From Carposina sasakii (Eukaryota > Arthropoda > Insecta > Lepidoptera > Carposinidae): a stretch of DNA of 64,000 nt. The translations under genes were made by a program, and so were the position numbers. The notes beneath the pieces were generated by a model. That model saw nothing but the letters and a program-made list of their open reading frames with translations, had not been told where the DNA came from and made no database searches. Position 1 is the first letter of the stretch. Each line of letters starts with the position of its first letter. The stretch is from assembly GCA_014607495.2 (NCBI GenBank), contig CP053163.1, forward strand, positions 4,692,716 to 4,756,715. The letters run 5' to 3'. Of the stretch, positions 1 through 10,574 are shown piece after piece.

Positions 1-577
1 GTACATATCCGGGAATGAAGAGATTAAGCGAACTGAGATATGATTGGGATCTTAGCACTGTCTATCCAAATAAGAATTAGAATATTTGATAGGCGTATTT
101 AAAAATCAAAATAAATAGGTAGGTACACTAACACTATTGTCCTAAAAAAAATCCAAATCCAAACAGCTTTTATTTACATAAAACAAAATACTTAAAATTA
201 TAATTACGAAAACAAATATTTCAAAACAAACATTGCAACGAACTAAACGGCATGCCTGTCGCTCGTGAGTATTCGTATATACTCGTGTAATGTTACATTC
301 GCGCTCATGCGTCTACTGCGATAGTACCGCGCGTTCCGGCGCGTTGGCATTCCGTCTCGCTCACTTATTCTTATCTTCGGCATTATTCGGTAGATCGGAG
401 TGGGTCGGATATAGGATATGGTAACTTTCTTTAAAGTGAAGGAGTTGATTCATATCCACCTCTGGATATATATCCGAGGATATAGTTGTGTCCGGAGTTA
501 GCCATGTCTACTACATTTGCAAATATGGAAATTTTAACTTACGAATAGTAACGCGATACAATATAAATACCTAACGG
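1..577. other. Unassigned left flank
   Basis: No gene or complete repeat recognised. The stretch around 300-350 is richer in CpG and GC than its surroundings. The run near 170-200 looks like the AT-rich end of an old retroposon, but I cannot assign it. Confidence 0.3.
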
Positions 578-579
578 TA

Positions 580-603
580 GGGTAGGGTGGTATAAGATTG
601 CGC
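580..603 (+). repeat. Left terminal inverted repeat of Tigger copy 1
   Basis: Twenty-four bases that are the exact reverse complement of 3190-3213. TA immediately precedes it. Confidence 0.95.
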
Positions 604-764
604 AGTTTGCAATCAATATGCCATAAAATAAAAAATCTTGATCCTATCTGAGATCAATCAATTATTTATTTAACCTTGTTAATATAGCCATAAATTATTA
701 TACTAATAGTAACAATAAACATATAATCTTCTTAATAATTAAACAAAAATCACAAATCGGGAAT

Positions 765-826
765 CGCGCAATTTTGTACATCCTAGTGTGTAAAATTGCG
801 CGTTGAGATCGATAAGATTGCGCAAC
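765..826. repeat. Left subterminal repeats of Tigger copy 1
   Basis: CGCGCAATTTTGTACA at 765 faces TGTGTAAAATTGCGCG ending at 802, and AAGATTGCGCA recurs at about 814. The same words occur in the inverted ends and near 2794-2846. These are candidate internal binding sites for the transposase HTH domain. Confidence 0.7.
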
Positions 827-830
827 TATA

Positions 831-2650
831 TTATTTGCACACATCACAAACGAAAGCGCCGGAGCCATTGTAGTCTGAACACTTTTCATGCCACCACTCC
901 TTACATGTATTGCACGCGATCCAGTCTTCTACTATTGGATCCTTATATACTTCGTTGCACCCACCACACCTCCAAATCTTCTTTTTTGCCGTCGGTTTAG
1001 TTACTTTTTTAATCTTTTTCGGTTTTGGTTCAGATTTGTGTTTATATTTCTCCTCATTTTCTTTCTCTAGTTGTTTTTTATATGGTGAACTGCTAATCAC
1101 TTCTGATTTTTTGTGCTTCCGATTAGAACTCCTTTTTTGTGTAGATTTTGGCAATGGAATCAGGTCAGCTAGCGGTGTTGAACTTATTTGAAGACTAGAC
1201 CTCGATTCCACAACAGGTGATGGCTTCACAGATACAGGTGCAGGTGTAATAAACGTTTTCGATGAAGGCAACAAGTCCAGTTGAGGGTTAGAAGGCCCGG
1301 GCTCTAGTGGATCAATTTCAACAGTCTCATTAAGCACGTTTGCTGTTTGTACTGACGAAATGATCGTTGGTGTAGGCTCACACGAGACACTTGCTGCAGA
1401 AATTAAAGGCTCTTGATGAATTGAGGAATTTTGATTATCTTCTGGGTCCTCCCGTTCAGTAACATCGCTAGCCAGGAAATCAGCGTCAGTGAAAATGTCA
1501 GGATTCCACGGCACAATACCAGTGCACTTGAAAAGTTCTACTCCACGGCCAGTTGTTGCAGCATGATGAAAAGCAGGTGTGAAAATTGAAGCCACCTGAT
1601 ATACGGTTATAGCTCTACCTGAGTGATTACGCAACCATTTTTCACACTCGCTGGAATAAAACTTCTTCAGAACTCCATGGAAGCCTCTATCAAGAGGCTG
1701 CATTTTGTGACTGCTGTGTGGAGGTAACGTCAACGCAATTATATTATTCTCGCGATAAAATTCCACAGCTTTTATTGTGCAGTGTGATACATGGTTGTCT
1801 AGAATAAGCAGAACAGGCTGTTCTTTTGTTGGCTTCGCGTGGTCTTTGAAGTGAGTCAGCCAATCGATATAAAGATCTGAGTTTATAAAACTAGAATCCG
1901 AGACCATGCCGACAGATCCAGGTGGTGCAGCATCTAAGAGTTCATCCTCTTCCTTCCAAATATAAAGACAGGTGGAATAAAATGACCAGTCGCAGACACG
2001 GCATTGACTACAGTCACGTTGGTGCCTCGCTCTCCGCTGGAGATTTTATTGACAGAGCGTTTACCTTTTCGAGCCAGTATTTTCGGCTGTTTATTAAGTA
2101 CGGTGGATATACCTGTCTCATCCATATTATAGATAGACTGTGGTGGAAAATTATATTTGTCCATGAGAGCAGATAAATTTATGTAAAATCGCTCCACCTG
2201 TGGTCTGTTGAATCCAATGGCCCGTGCAATGCTTGTGGATGTTGGCTGTCTGAGCGAAATATCCAAGTGCCGTTTCAGAAACGCACGTAACCACTCCTTT
2301 CCTGCAATTTTACTATCTTGGTTGAACCTATGAGGAATTTTATTTTTATCTGCATATTCGAATGCTGCACTCCTCAATGTTTTTGGTGTTAAACCATAAA
2401 ACATATTGTCTAACGTATTCAGGTGTTTACAAAACTCTTCTTCTACCTCTTTAGAAAACGTTGTCTCATATCTGCCTAATTTTTTAGCGCAATGTGGCTT
2501 TTGCAAACGGAATCGTAAAGTAGACTCTGCCATCCCTAAAGATGCAGCCACGGATCTTCTGCTTTCGCCATCATCAATTCGCCTACGAGCCTCCTTGATG
2601 GTCTCATCTGTGCAAACTTGGCGACCTGTCTTCCTTTCTCTTCTTGACAT
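831..2650 (-). pseudogene. Tigger-like transposase with C-terminal PHD finger, frameshifted
   Basis: Read from an ATG at 2650 (a longer open frame runs to 2686). The first part has a psq/CENP-B-type helix-turn-helix (about residues 10-55), a second DNA-binding region, then the DDE fold beginning at YNMDETGI, which holds the first catalytic Asp. It stops at 1934. The rest of the DDE domain resumes in another frame near 1945 and includes LILDNH and QPLDRG, which give a D35D spacing. A Lys/Ser-rich linker follows, then a C4HC3 zinc finger (RCGGC, ACNTC, WHEKC, VCDVC) ending at the stop at 831-833. The break falls within the conserved FGRKRM region and looks like a small deletion. It would bind the element's ends and catalyse cut-and-paste transposition in the nucleus; as it stands it is probably inactive. 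Confidence 0.85.
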
Positions 2651-2652
2651 TC

Positions 2653-3048
2653 TGAAAAAAAAATATAGAATTATGTATAGAGACAAGAAAAACTAAAAAA
2701 CAATTAATCGATTAGGATTTAAAAGAAAAAAGAAACTGGCTGAATGAATAATATAAATATAATATTTATATTTACCTACTAAAAAATTCGGACGTGTAAA
2801 ATTGCGCGCGCAGTCTTATACGCACTCAAATTGCGCAATCTTACACATTGCAATACCACTCTAAACATTTCGATATTACTGCCATCTTTTATAAAATGTC
2901 CAAACTACTTCCTGTGAGGTTGAAACATGAATGATACTGCCGTTAAAAAATAATAGCCATTTACTAAAATTACTTAGATTTTTGGTACAATAATGTATTC
3001 ATTTTATCAAAAAATTAGATTGAAAGTGAATAAAAACTTTGTACTTAC
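2653..3048 (-). other. Candidate 5' UTR intron of Tigger copy 1
   Basis: On the minus strand, GTAAGT at 3048-3043 is a good donor. A pyrimidine run ending in CAG sits directly before AATG of the transposase start at 2650. This would splice a short leader from near the right end to the start codon. The second element at 52 kb has the same plan. Confidence 0.45.
2794..2846. repeat. Right subterminal repeats of Tigger copy 1
   Basis: GTGTAAAATTGCGCG followed by TTGCGCAATCTTACAC repeats the words of the inverted ends in both orientations, mirroring the left side. Confidence 0.7.
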
Positions 3049-3189
3049 GTATCTCTTTTGTTTTACACTCAAATACGGTTTTTTTTTTGGGAGCACTTGT
3101 CAGTTGCGGTCGCTAACAAAATACAACTGAAGTTGGCTGCGAAGTTCACTTCGTTGTCCTGCTATGACGTATGCGCAATTATATCGCCC

Positions 3190-3213
3190 GCGCAATCTTA
3201 TACCACCCTACCC
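3190..3213 (-). repeat. Right terminal inverted repeat of Tigger copy 1
   Basis: Exact reverse complement of 580-603, followed by TA. The transposase is transcribed away from this end. Confidence 0.95.
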
Positions 3214-3216
3214 TAC

Positions 3217-3837
3217 TACATATTACTTATTTGAAATTCTCCATTGTTTACGTTAATGACAATAGCGGCTAGTTACATAACACTAACAAAGCAATTAGTA
3301 AGCATGAGATTATCAAGTCCAGATATAAAATATCTGCTTCAAATTAGTATTTTTTTCAGTGCTGGCCTATATTACAAAGAACATAATAATGTGACGACAT
3401 CCATCTACTCAAAATTAATTCCGTTTTGTAGCTGTTCGGCGAAATTTGGGCGTGTAATTATTTTAGCGAAATGTTTTCGAACGTGAGGCAGTAAATACGT
3501 TCGCCAGCTTTCGATGTTTACTTCGAAAGCTTAAACTTCGCTCGGGGGCTTCCGCGTTCATTTTTGCCACTCATATTTATGTTTATAATGACGAATCATG
3601 TTTACGTTCAGTAATATTTACTCGTGTAGGAAAAAACTTAGAAGAAGTAAGGCTGCCTTTCCACCAAAGATGTGCTACTTTTGCTATGAATAGCGTTTGA
3701 TCTTAAACCAAAACATCAAAACTCAAATAATTTATTCTATCTTCGGGCATACACAAACCTATCTGTCGATCGTCATTTTTTATATGTTGTTTTCTATATT
3801 CACACCTTAAAATGAAACCGCTTTGAAACAAAAAAAA
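3217..3837. other. Unassigned interval
   Basis: AT-rich, with no supported gene. The 80-codon open frame at 3244-3486 has no recognisable motif. Confidence 0.3.
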
Positions 3838-3925
3838 ACATACATACATATAATACTACCTTTATCCCTTACGAAGTGGGCATAGTACCAAGGGCCGATA
3901 GAACCACTTCTGACCAATTTGAGGT
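3838..3925 (+). mobile_element. SINE-like fragment (ACATACATACATATAATAC family)
   Basis: An (ACAT)n start, then CTTTATCCCTTACG and GGGCCGATAGAACCAC. The same words occur at 42532-42723 and, inverted, at 61255-61430. A short copy truncated by the next repeat. Confidence 0.6.
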
Positions 3926-3927
3926 TA

Positions 3928-4065
3928 AAGCCCATTTAACTAGTCACAGGATTCCCGATACAATTTGGCGCGGAAAGCAAACATTGCGTATAATCAAATC
4001 AAAAATTAATTTCCTTCGAGTAATATCTAACACTGTCATATAACTCAAAACAATATAGCTTGGAT
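3928..4065 (+). mobile_element. Internal fragment of the 50961-51699 MITE, empty-site version
   Basis: Starting at GCCCATTTAACTAGTCACAG this matches 51247 onward, including GATACAATTTGGCGCGG and AATCAAATCAAAAAT. It continues across the point where the other copy carries a 276-bp hAT insertion, so it preserves the uninterrupted order. Its terminal repeats are missing. Confidence 0.65.
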
Positions 4066-4120
4066 AATGTTTTTCCGTTAAAAATAAAAGATTGTTAGAA
4101 TATAAAGGTTTTGTTCTTTA

Positions 4121-4407
4121 GATGCACAGGGTTACAGTTACACGGTCATAGAAAACCAAATGCCCTTTTGTTTCTTTCACGTAAAATCTACCGTACAGGT
4201 TTTTTCGTAGTCCACGCTTGTGGGATCGCGTGAAAAAACAAGTTTATAACCATACTTCGCAAATGCAGTTTCGCAAAGCATAATTTCATTTAAATTAATA
4301 CAAACTTCACCCTTCAAAGGTAAATGCGGCTTAAAGGAGTAAACCTCTCTATTTGCCGATACAAGTGTCGGCTGCCGAGCCAGATTAGCTTTCTCGCGGA
4401 TTTGCAT
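4121..4407 (-). pseudogene. Unrecognised coding-like remnant
   Basis: An ATG at 4407 opens a 76-codon frame. Near its end, shifting one base at a T6 run on the plus strand (4200-4205) exposes a further frame with residues such as LYGRFYVKETKGHLVFYDR, ending at a stop near 4121. The residue mix looks more like protein than chance. I recognise no family. It may be a degraded exon, a small gene with an assembly indel, or chance. Confidence 0.25.
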
Positions 4408-4494
4408 ACTTATTCACGATACAAACAACAGAGTAGATATAGTGAGGAGGTGGCTTAATAACGGTTTTTCAAAGTAACGGTATACAGGATGTTT

Positions 4495-4865
4495 TTTCGT
4501 TGCCACCCTTATCGAAGGATACGTACTCTATACTTACATCAAATAAAGTAAGTTTATGCAAAAAAAATGCTAGGAAAAGACGTAAATTAAAAAAATAAAT
4601 AAATTATTACTTACTCGGGCAAATACAGTGTCCAGTGTTTATGCTTGTTTTTTCATAGACAGATATTAATTATTTCTCGTTAAAAAATCTCGCTACACGC
4701 GTCAACGTGCATTTATGCAGAAAAACGCAGTCTATTTACTCAACTTTGGACCCTAATATTATGGAAACCAGACACTTCCCAGGTATGCTTCCATGGAGAA
4801 AAGTGATCCTGATGATGAGGAGATTCCATACTTTTCGGGAACCTTGACGACTAAAAATCACCTTA
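4495..4865 (+). mobile_element. MITE with CAGGRTG ends, copy a
   Basis: Starts CAGGATGTTTTTTCGTTGCC after TA (4493-4494) and ends near AAAAATCACC before TA (4866-4867). Shares its body, including AAGGATACGTACTCTATA and GCTTCCATGGA, with 37328-37527 and 42374-42926. Confidence 0.7.
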
Positions 4866-4870
4866 TATAC

Positions 4871-5045
4871 TCTCATCATCTTGCTGCCCTTATCCCATTA
4901 TTTATGGTGTCGGCGCAATAAAATATGGTTTGTTTCGATACTCATACTGTGATAAATTAGGCGCTTGATTCACGGCCGCGTGCCTGCCTGATGCTAACCT
5001 TTCTCGGGTATAGCTATGTAAATGTTTGTAGAAAATCCGTACATG
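4871..5045 (-). mobile_element. SINE-like fragment with TGATGA tail
   Basis: Reads CTCATCATC, then GCCCTTATCCCATTATTTAT and GGTGTCGGCGCAA, then a degraded body to TCGGGTATAGCTATG. Related copies are at 11195-11285 and 46020-46180. On the minus strand the tail would be TGATGAG. Confidence 0.55.
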
Positions 5046-6679
5046 AAATAAATGAAGTGGTGCATGTCTACATCTCAACCCAACATATTTTCAACTCAAT
5101 ACGCAAAAACATACTTAAAAAATAAACATTGATTGTCTGTTATACTCTGTTTAGTATAAATTATACAATTGAACGTTACATATAGGTAGTTCGTGGTATC
5201 GACAGACATCCCGCCTCCGTGTACCAGAATTTGTACGATACAGTGCTCTTAAGACTTTAGGGTAGAAATTCTCGAGTGAATTGTGGTCCCTGTTAACCGT
5301 CTCGAGGAAACTGTGGAAACAGCTTAATTTGTTACGTCTTTATGAAAAAGTTTATCTTTATGTTATCTTGTACATTGTATTTTTAACCGACTTTAAGGGT
5401 TGATAGCATTGCTGTGGTGATTCTAGATTGTTTTCGGTTATTTGTCCCCACCACAGGAAACAAAATATGAAATAAAAAAAGTTTACAAATTAAAAAAAAA
5501 TAATTTTTCTTTACATACTTGTGTTAGGGTCATAGGATTAAACAAACCTATCAAACATCTGATTTGGTCAAGTAGATTCGGAACAAATTAGCTGTAACAG
5601 ACTGATTGTAGATAATAGGTATATTTTTTTAAAATTAAAATCACCATAAAGATGGTAGTTCCTACGTTGACGACCAAAAAACATGTGTATGACGGCATCA
5701 CTATCCTATCAAATTGTTCAAAGAAAGGTGACTTATAATCACGAAGACAGAAGCCCCTTAGTAATCTACTTTCACAAAGGTTTTCTGGCCCCAAGTTGGG
5801 AAACTCAGTAAATATCCTGGGGCATAGTCTTTTATACCCAAATTATCTTTGATTTCTATTATAAAGTCAAATGGCGAAAATATTTACTCGTCCTAATTTG
5901 GCTCATAAATAATTTATAGGTTGTGGCTACGAATAAAAATTTGATTTATGAAAATTTTAATTGAATTATGCTTACTAAAATTGATATTGAAATTATTGGT
6001 TCTCATGTCTTCACGCTCGATTCGAAATTATGTACCTAATTTTTGTCCTAAGTAAACGTTATTTAGGTTAGGTAGGTATATAAAGGAATTACTATATATT
6101 AAAATATGTTTTCGAAAACAGCCATACTAATAGTAGAAACGTGAAGTTAGGACCGCGGTTTGCTTTTGTGACGTACAATTATTAGGGGTTAAGAGATTTT
6201 TCATCTATTTTTTTTATCAAAATCGGAATTAATACGCTTATTTTAAAATGCATTAGATAGCTGTTGCATTATTTTCCAAAATTATGTTTTAAAGGGACGA
6301 ATTTGCTGGCAGAAAGCTTGATACTTATAGTGGGAAAAAAATATAAAAAATTATATCTAAATCTTATAGGAAAGAGTTTTTTAAATAGTTTCCATCGCAC
6401 AAAATCCCAGCAAATTGGCCCAAAGTAGTTTCAAGGATAAAGAAATATGCTATCTACTTTTGGCCCAAAGGGAAACATCGTTCTAGTTCTGTCGCTAAAA
6501 GTAAATAATAATAAGGCAGAAAAGGGGACGCCACAATTCCTTTTTAAAACGGAACCTGAGTAAAATGTGGCTCATGAAGTGCACAGAGTATGTTCTTGTA
6601 GTAACAGAAATAGTTACATACTGTTTGAGAATACGGCCTAAGTATATATTTTGCAAGAAAATATACAGCGTATATAAAA
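5046..6679. other. Unassigned interval
   Basis: AT-rich sequence with no supported gene. AATTTGCTGG (about 6300) and its reverse complement (about 6408) may mark a small worn MITE. The open frames here are short and featureless. Confidence 0.3.
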
Positions 6680-7215
6680 GAGGTATGTTAAGTGGAAAGC
6701 TATGTATATATCCTCTTATACAGGTGTAAAAAGACAATTATGTTTTTTAATACCTCGTATTCTTTGTAAGGTTATGATCATTTTCTTCTATGGAACCAAC
6801 CCTGGGAAACGACAAAAAAAAATATGAAAAATACTGTAATTTTATTGCAAGCAATGTAGGTATTCGTTTGATGCGGAAAGTACAATGTACCTACAAAACT
6901 AACATTTTGACATGATATTCTTTGAAAAAAATGTTTGTTAACCGATTTTAGATGGACAAAATGATAATATTAATGTAACTTTGGATCTCAATATCTTGGA
7001 AACCCGTGGTTTCCCAGGGGTGCTTCCATAGAAAAAATGATCGTGATGTTACTAAGAATACGAGGTATTAAAAGAACAAAGTTGTCTTTTTACACCCAGG
7101 AGCTATCCTAATTTGAGACCCATATCACATGTTTATTTTCCAGATACTTGGCATGGAGAAATTCCTGAACAATACAGGAATGTGAAAAATATGGAAAAAT
7201 AAACATGTGATTATG
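6680..7215. mobile_element. Composite of MITE fragments with facing 41-bp arms
   Basis: Arms at 6724-6764 and 7054-7095 are close reverse complements (GTGTAAAAAGACAA ... ACCTCGTATTCTT). Outside and between them are pieces of two other families: the GGTATGTTAAG palindromic MITE (6683, 7095-7215) and the CAGGRTG MITE body (6970-7045). Confidence 0.55.
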
Positions 7216-7361
7216 GGTCTAAAATTATTTGCCCTAGCCATTTTCATAGTTTACTTTTCTGTTATTTAAATAAACCCGTAACTTTATTGAAATGCCACTA
7301 ACTAAAGTTAAAATGAAGAGAGCTAACCGCTTTCATATATCCGATAGCATTAAATTCTATA

Positions 7362-7545
7362 CTAGCGACCCGCCTCGGTTTCGCAAGGGTGCAGTGCTGA
7401 TACTATATAGGTACATATAAACCTTCCTCGTGAATAACTGTATCTATTAAAATAAAACCGCATCAAAATCCGTTCCCTAGTTTGAAGATCTAAGCATACA
7501 TAGGGACGGACAGACAGCGGCAAGCGACTTTGCTTCATAATATGT
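7362..7545 (+). mobile_element. SINE-like repeat, CTAGCGACCCGCC family
   Basis: Begins CTAGCGACCCGCCTCGGTTT, continues through AAACCGCATCAAAATCCGTT and ends near CATACATAGGGACGGACAGA. An inverted, older copy lies at 9300-9520. Confidence 0.65.
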
Positions 7546-7627
7546 AGTGACGATTCCATAAAATATGTAGTTTCACGACATAACATAATTTCCAGGATTT
7601 TAAACTTACGCATTATGAACAACATCT

Positions 7628-7930
7628 ATACATATAATAAAAATGTAACGGATCGATGACTGTACATGGAAGATATATGAGAAAAAATATTATAGGAGAC
7701 ATTTATCAACGCAATAGAACCAAAAAAAAATGTTTTTTGGAATTTTTGTCTGTTTGTCGGTTTGTCTGTGCATTTGTGCACGCTAATCTCGGAAACGGCT
7801 GAACCGATTTCGATGCGGTTTTCATTTCATTTACTTTTTATCCCGGGAAAATGTTTTTATCCCGGATAATTTCGACATTTTGTTTTTTCTGTAGTCCACG
7901 CGGACGGAGTCGCGGGCGTCCACTAGTGTT
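7628..7930 (-). mobile_element. SINE-like repeat, CTAGTGGACGCCCGCGAC family
   Basis: On the minus strand it starts CACTAGTGGACGCCCGCGAC and runs through AATGTCGAAATTATCCGGGA, TTCAGCCGTTTCCGAGATTA and GTGCACAAA to an AT-rich tail. Other copies: 26750-26930, 32004-32210, 40304-40520, 41040-41280, 44172-44480. Confidence 0.7.
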
Positions 7931-8124
7931 ACATAAGTTTGTACCGTAAGTGCTAAAGCAGTGTCGATTTATCTTTCCATTTTGCGGGAAAAGGTTTAGG
8001 TAACACTTTTAGTTATAATTTTTGCTGTAAGGGTACGTATCTACAGGTAAGTAAACACATAGTTGTCAGTTGAGTGTGACAGAAGTGACAGATGTGACAG
8101 GTTAAATCCAATAATACACACGAC

Positions 8125-8250
8125 CGTGTTCCCAAAAGGGGTAGCCAGAACTACAGAGTCTTAAAGGAGATCCGTTTAGCCTACTGAGGCCAGATGTAAA
8201 AGATCAGTGACAAGCTGCAAGTTCCGAAGGAATTTTTGAACTTTTCATTG
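8125..8250 (+). mobile_element. SINE fragment, GGGTAGCCAGAACTGCAG family
   Basis: CCCAAAAGGGGTAGCCAGAA followed by GAGGCCAGATGTAAAAGATC. This family recurs at 12105-12530, 29215-29340, 39310-39510, 44740-44890, 51715-51910 and, in the other direction, 56440-56530 and 60405-60465. Confidence 0.6.
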
Positions 8251-8574
8251 GTGTTTTGAAATTTTTTACTTCCTTTTAACACATAATTAGGTCTAGGTAA
8301 GTCAAAAGGGTAGCCGATTAGAAACCTATTTGTTAAATATTTTTAAAAATGTTTGCTTTGGCAGATGTCATATCTAATCGGTCATAGGTCACTTTTTAAA
8401 GACGGTAGTAACTATATCATGATATACTTATTTAATTACCTTAGAATATTCATCAGACGTTTATAAAGAGATAAGGCCATGTTATTAGATGTGTTTATGT
8501 AAATTATTGTAATTTAACTAAGTTGCCTGACACAAATACTGAGCAGTTTAGTTTTATATTAACTAATATTTCCG
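8251..8574. other. Unassigned interval
   Basis: No gene or clear repeat is recognised. Confidence 0.3.
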
Positions 8575-8775
8575 TGTGGTGTTTTACCGTATGGTGTGGT
8601 GTCGGCAGAGTAGAATATCAGAGTAGTGGGTATCGTAAGAGGTAAAGGATTTCCGGGAGGTGGGCCAAGTGACAACATAGTCCGAAAATCACACTGCGGT
8701 CACCGCCTGCCCAGCGTGATGTGCCCTGGGGGAGTCCTATGCCCAGCAGTGGACTACAATAGGCTGATGTGTATG
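8575..8775 (+). mobile_element. LINE-tailed short element, copy a
   Basis: GTGTCGGCAGAGTAGAA, GTATCGTAAGAGG, GACAACATAGTCCGAAAA, CACTGCGGTCACC and CAGCAGTGGACTACAATAGG in order. Compared with the 50140 copy it has internal losses. The tail matches the 3' end of the RTE-like LINE at 10131 and 11500. Confidence 0.75.
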
Positions 8776-9299
8776 CTTGTACTAATAATTATAAATGAGA
8801 AACTAAAAGAGACAGAATATTATCTTCCGTTTATAACAACAAAACATTTCATTTCTATATCTATCTACGAGTATATCATTTGTTTTTGTAACATAATAAT
8901 CATAATTAATCTTAATTCAAGACAAACAAAACTATGGTTTTCCAATAAAAAATGTAAATTCATTAAATTCTATGTTAATTTAAAGTGATTTGTCCTGTAA
9001 CCTGCCACCTTACAGTTATTTGGTAGCTATTTAAAAAAAAAATGGCCACTTATACGTCGAAATGGCGACTAATATCTCAAATAGTCGCATTCTGGACGGA
9101 TTATAAGCGTTAATTTGGATTTATTTTCTCATTCGACGAGACTAGAGACTATTTAATTATAATTTCACCGAAACTGTTTAGAAGTTATATGTTATTATGC
9201 CTTAAAATATAGCGGTGGCACTTTTTAATTAAATACAGTTCATTCATTCTACAGCTTATTTAAGAAAAGATATAAAAAGCAATACCTTCTCTAGAGGGG
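8776..9299. other. Unassigned interval
   Basis: Low-complexity AT-rich sequence. The open frame at 8626-8988 is mostly repeat sequence read through and is not a gene. Confidence 0.3.
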
Positions 9300-9520
9300 C
9301 TTTGACTTTGTAACTGTAGGTAAATAATTACCAAAATCATAACATAGTACCTACAAAACAAAGTCGCTTCCCGCTGTCCCTATGTATGCTTAGATCTTTC
9401 AAACCACGCAACGGATTTTATAGCGGGGTTTTGAAATATATTGAATGAATCAAGGGTAAGGTTTATATGTACAGTATCAACATTGCTTCCGTGCGAAGCC
9501 GGGGCGGGTCGCTAGTAGTT
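9300..9520 (-). mobile_element. SINE-like repeat, CTAGCGACCCGCC family, inverted copy
   Basis: On the minus strand: CTAGCGACCCGCCCCGGCTT, GCGAAGC, an AT-rich middle, then CATACATAGGGACAGCGGGA. Faces the copy at 7362-7545. Confidence 0.65.
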
Positions 9521-9639
9521 TACTATATTCTCTTTCGGAGTAGGTACCTAAACTTCGAATCACATTTGTACCATTTTGTAAGACAAAAAGTTTAATAGTG
9601 ACTGTTTCTTCTGCGCTCGTGGCAGGAAAAGACAAATTT

Positions 9640-10033
9640 ATATGAGTACTAGCTGTTGCTCGCGGCTGCACTCGCGTGGATGTTGTTTATTGCGTGGAAG
9701 TGGTATTAAAATAGTTTACGACTATTATCGGATCTACCGAATATATATTACTGTATATTGTTTGTTTATCTGTCTAGCCGTTTCGGAGGTGTTTGGTAAT
9801 AAACACCGCGATATCACAATTTTATAATTAAATTAGTTATCTTGATTTGCTGTTTGTAAAAATGCTGTTTATAATCTCGGATATAAAAATCGGATAAAAA
9901 CGAGACATCCGCCAGTGTGGCGCCTATGGCTTGACATCAAAACGCTATTCGTATAAAAATAATTGGACAAGGAAACTATCGACAATACTCAATTATTCTT
10001 CTCTATATTTCCGGACGGGGCGCAGCGTTTCAT
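9640..10033 (+). mobile_element. Worn SINE-like fragment and AT-rich flank
   Basis: GTACTAGCTGTTGCTCGCGG and CACTCGCGTGG resemble the 5' part of the CTAGYGRC families. The rest is unassigned. A (AT)n run follows at 10034-10057. Confidence 0.4.
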
Positions 10034-10057
10034 AATATATATATATATATATATATA
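10034..10057. repeat. (AT)n microsatellite
   Basis: About eleven uninterrupted AT units. Confidence 0.95.
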
Positions 10058-10130
10058 GGACTTACATTTTTAGTGTACTCAATACTCAATCATTTATTGC
10101 ATTCATATATAGTTAAGGATCTTAATTAAT

Positions 10131-10562
10131 CATCATCATCATCATTTACAGCCCTGAGAAGTCCACTGTTGGACATAGGCCTCCCCCAACAACCTCCACT
10201 CCGACCGGTCGGAAGCAGCCTGCATCCAACCGACGCCCGCAACCTTGACTAGGTCATTCGTCCACCTCGCGGGTGGCCTTCCCACGCTGCGCTTGCCGAT
10301 ACGTGGTATCCACTCTAGAACTTTCCGACTCCATCGGCCATCAGTTCTTCGAGCTATGTGCCCTGCCCATTGCCACTTCAGCTTGCTGGACCGTTCAGCT
10401 ATGTCGGTGATCTTTGTACGTCTGCGGATCTCCTCATTTCTGATTCGATCACGCAGAGAGATCCCAAGCATAGCTCTCTCCATCGCTCGCTGTGCGATCC
10501 TGAGCTTTTTTATGAGGCACATAGTTAGAGACCACGTCTCGGCACCGTAGGTCATCACCGGC
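10131..10562 (-). mobile_element. 5'-truncated RTE-like LINE copy with 12-bp duplication
   Basis: Flanked by ATCTTAATTAAT at 10119-10130 and again at 10563-10574. The plus strand opens with (CAT)n, so on the minus strand the element ends in an (ATG)n tail. A 432-bp 3' end of a non-LTR retrotransposon, the product of target-primed insertion that stopped early. Confidence 0.88.
10142..10562 (-). pseudogene. C-terminal fragment of LINE endonuclease-reverse transcriptase
   Basis: The minus-strand frame includes MTYGAETWSL, then LKWQWAGHIARRTDGRW, GKRSVGRPPARW and WRLLGEAYVQQWTSQ. These are typical of the C-terminal end of RTE-clade reverse transcriptase proteins that recur in lepidopteran genomes. 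The catalytic RT and endonuclease domains lie upstream and are absent, so the open frame up to 10615 starts in host flank. It is a dead fragment. Confidence 0.85.
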
Positions 10563-10574
10563 ATCTTAATTAAT

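Larger units (their letters stand above)
580..3213 (-). mobile_element. pogo/Tigger-like DNA transposon, copy 1
   Basis: A 2.63-kb element bounded by perfect 24-bp inverted ends beginning GGGTAGGGTGGTATAAGATT and flanked on both sides by TA (578-579, 3214-3215), the duplication typical of the Tc1/mariner/pogo group. The transposase is on the minus strand. Motifs resembling the terminal sequence recur inside both ends (about 765-826 and 2794-2846), as expected of extra transposase binding sites. The single gene carries a frameshift, so this copy is probably not autonomous. It shares gene plan and end sequence with the element at 52305-54891. Confidence 0.92.

Noticed and set aside
8626..8988. 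120-codon frame
   Set aside because: Its first half is the LINE-tailed element and its second half is AT-rich flank.
10245..10550. 101-codon plus-strand frame over the LINE fragment
   Set aside because: It is antisense to the clear LINE protein; the same applies to plus-strand frames at 11492-11837.
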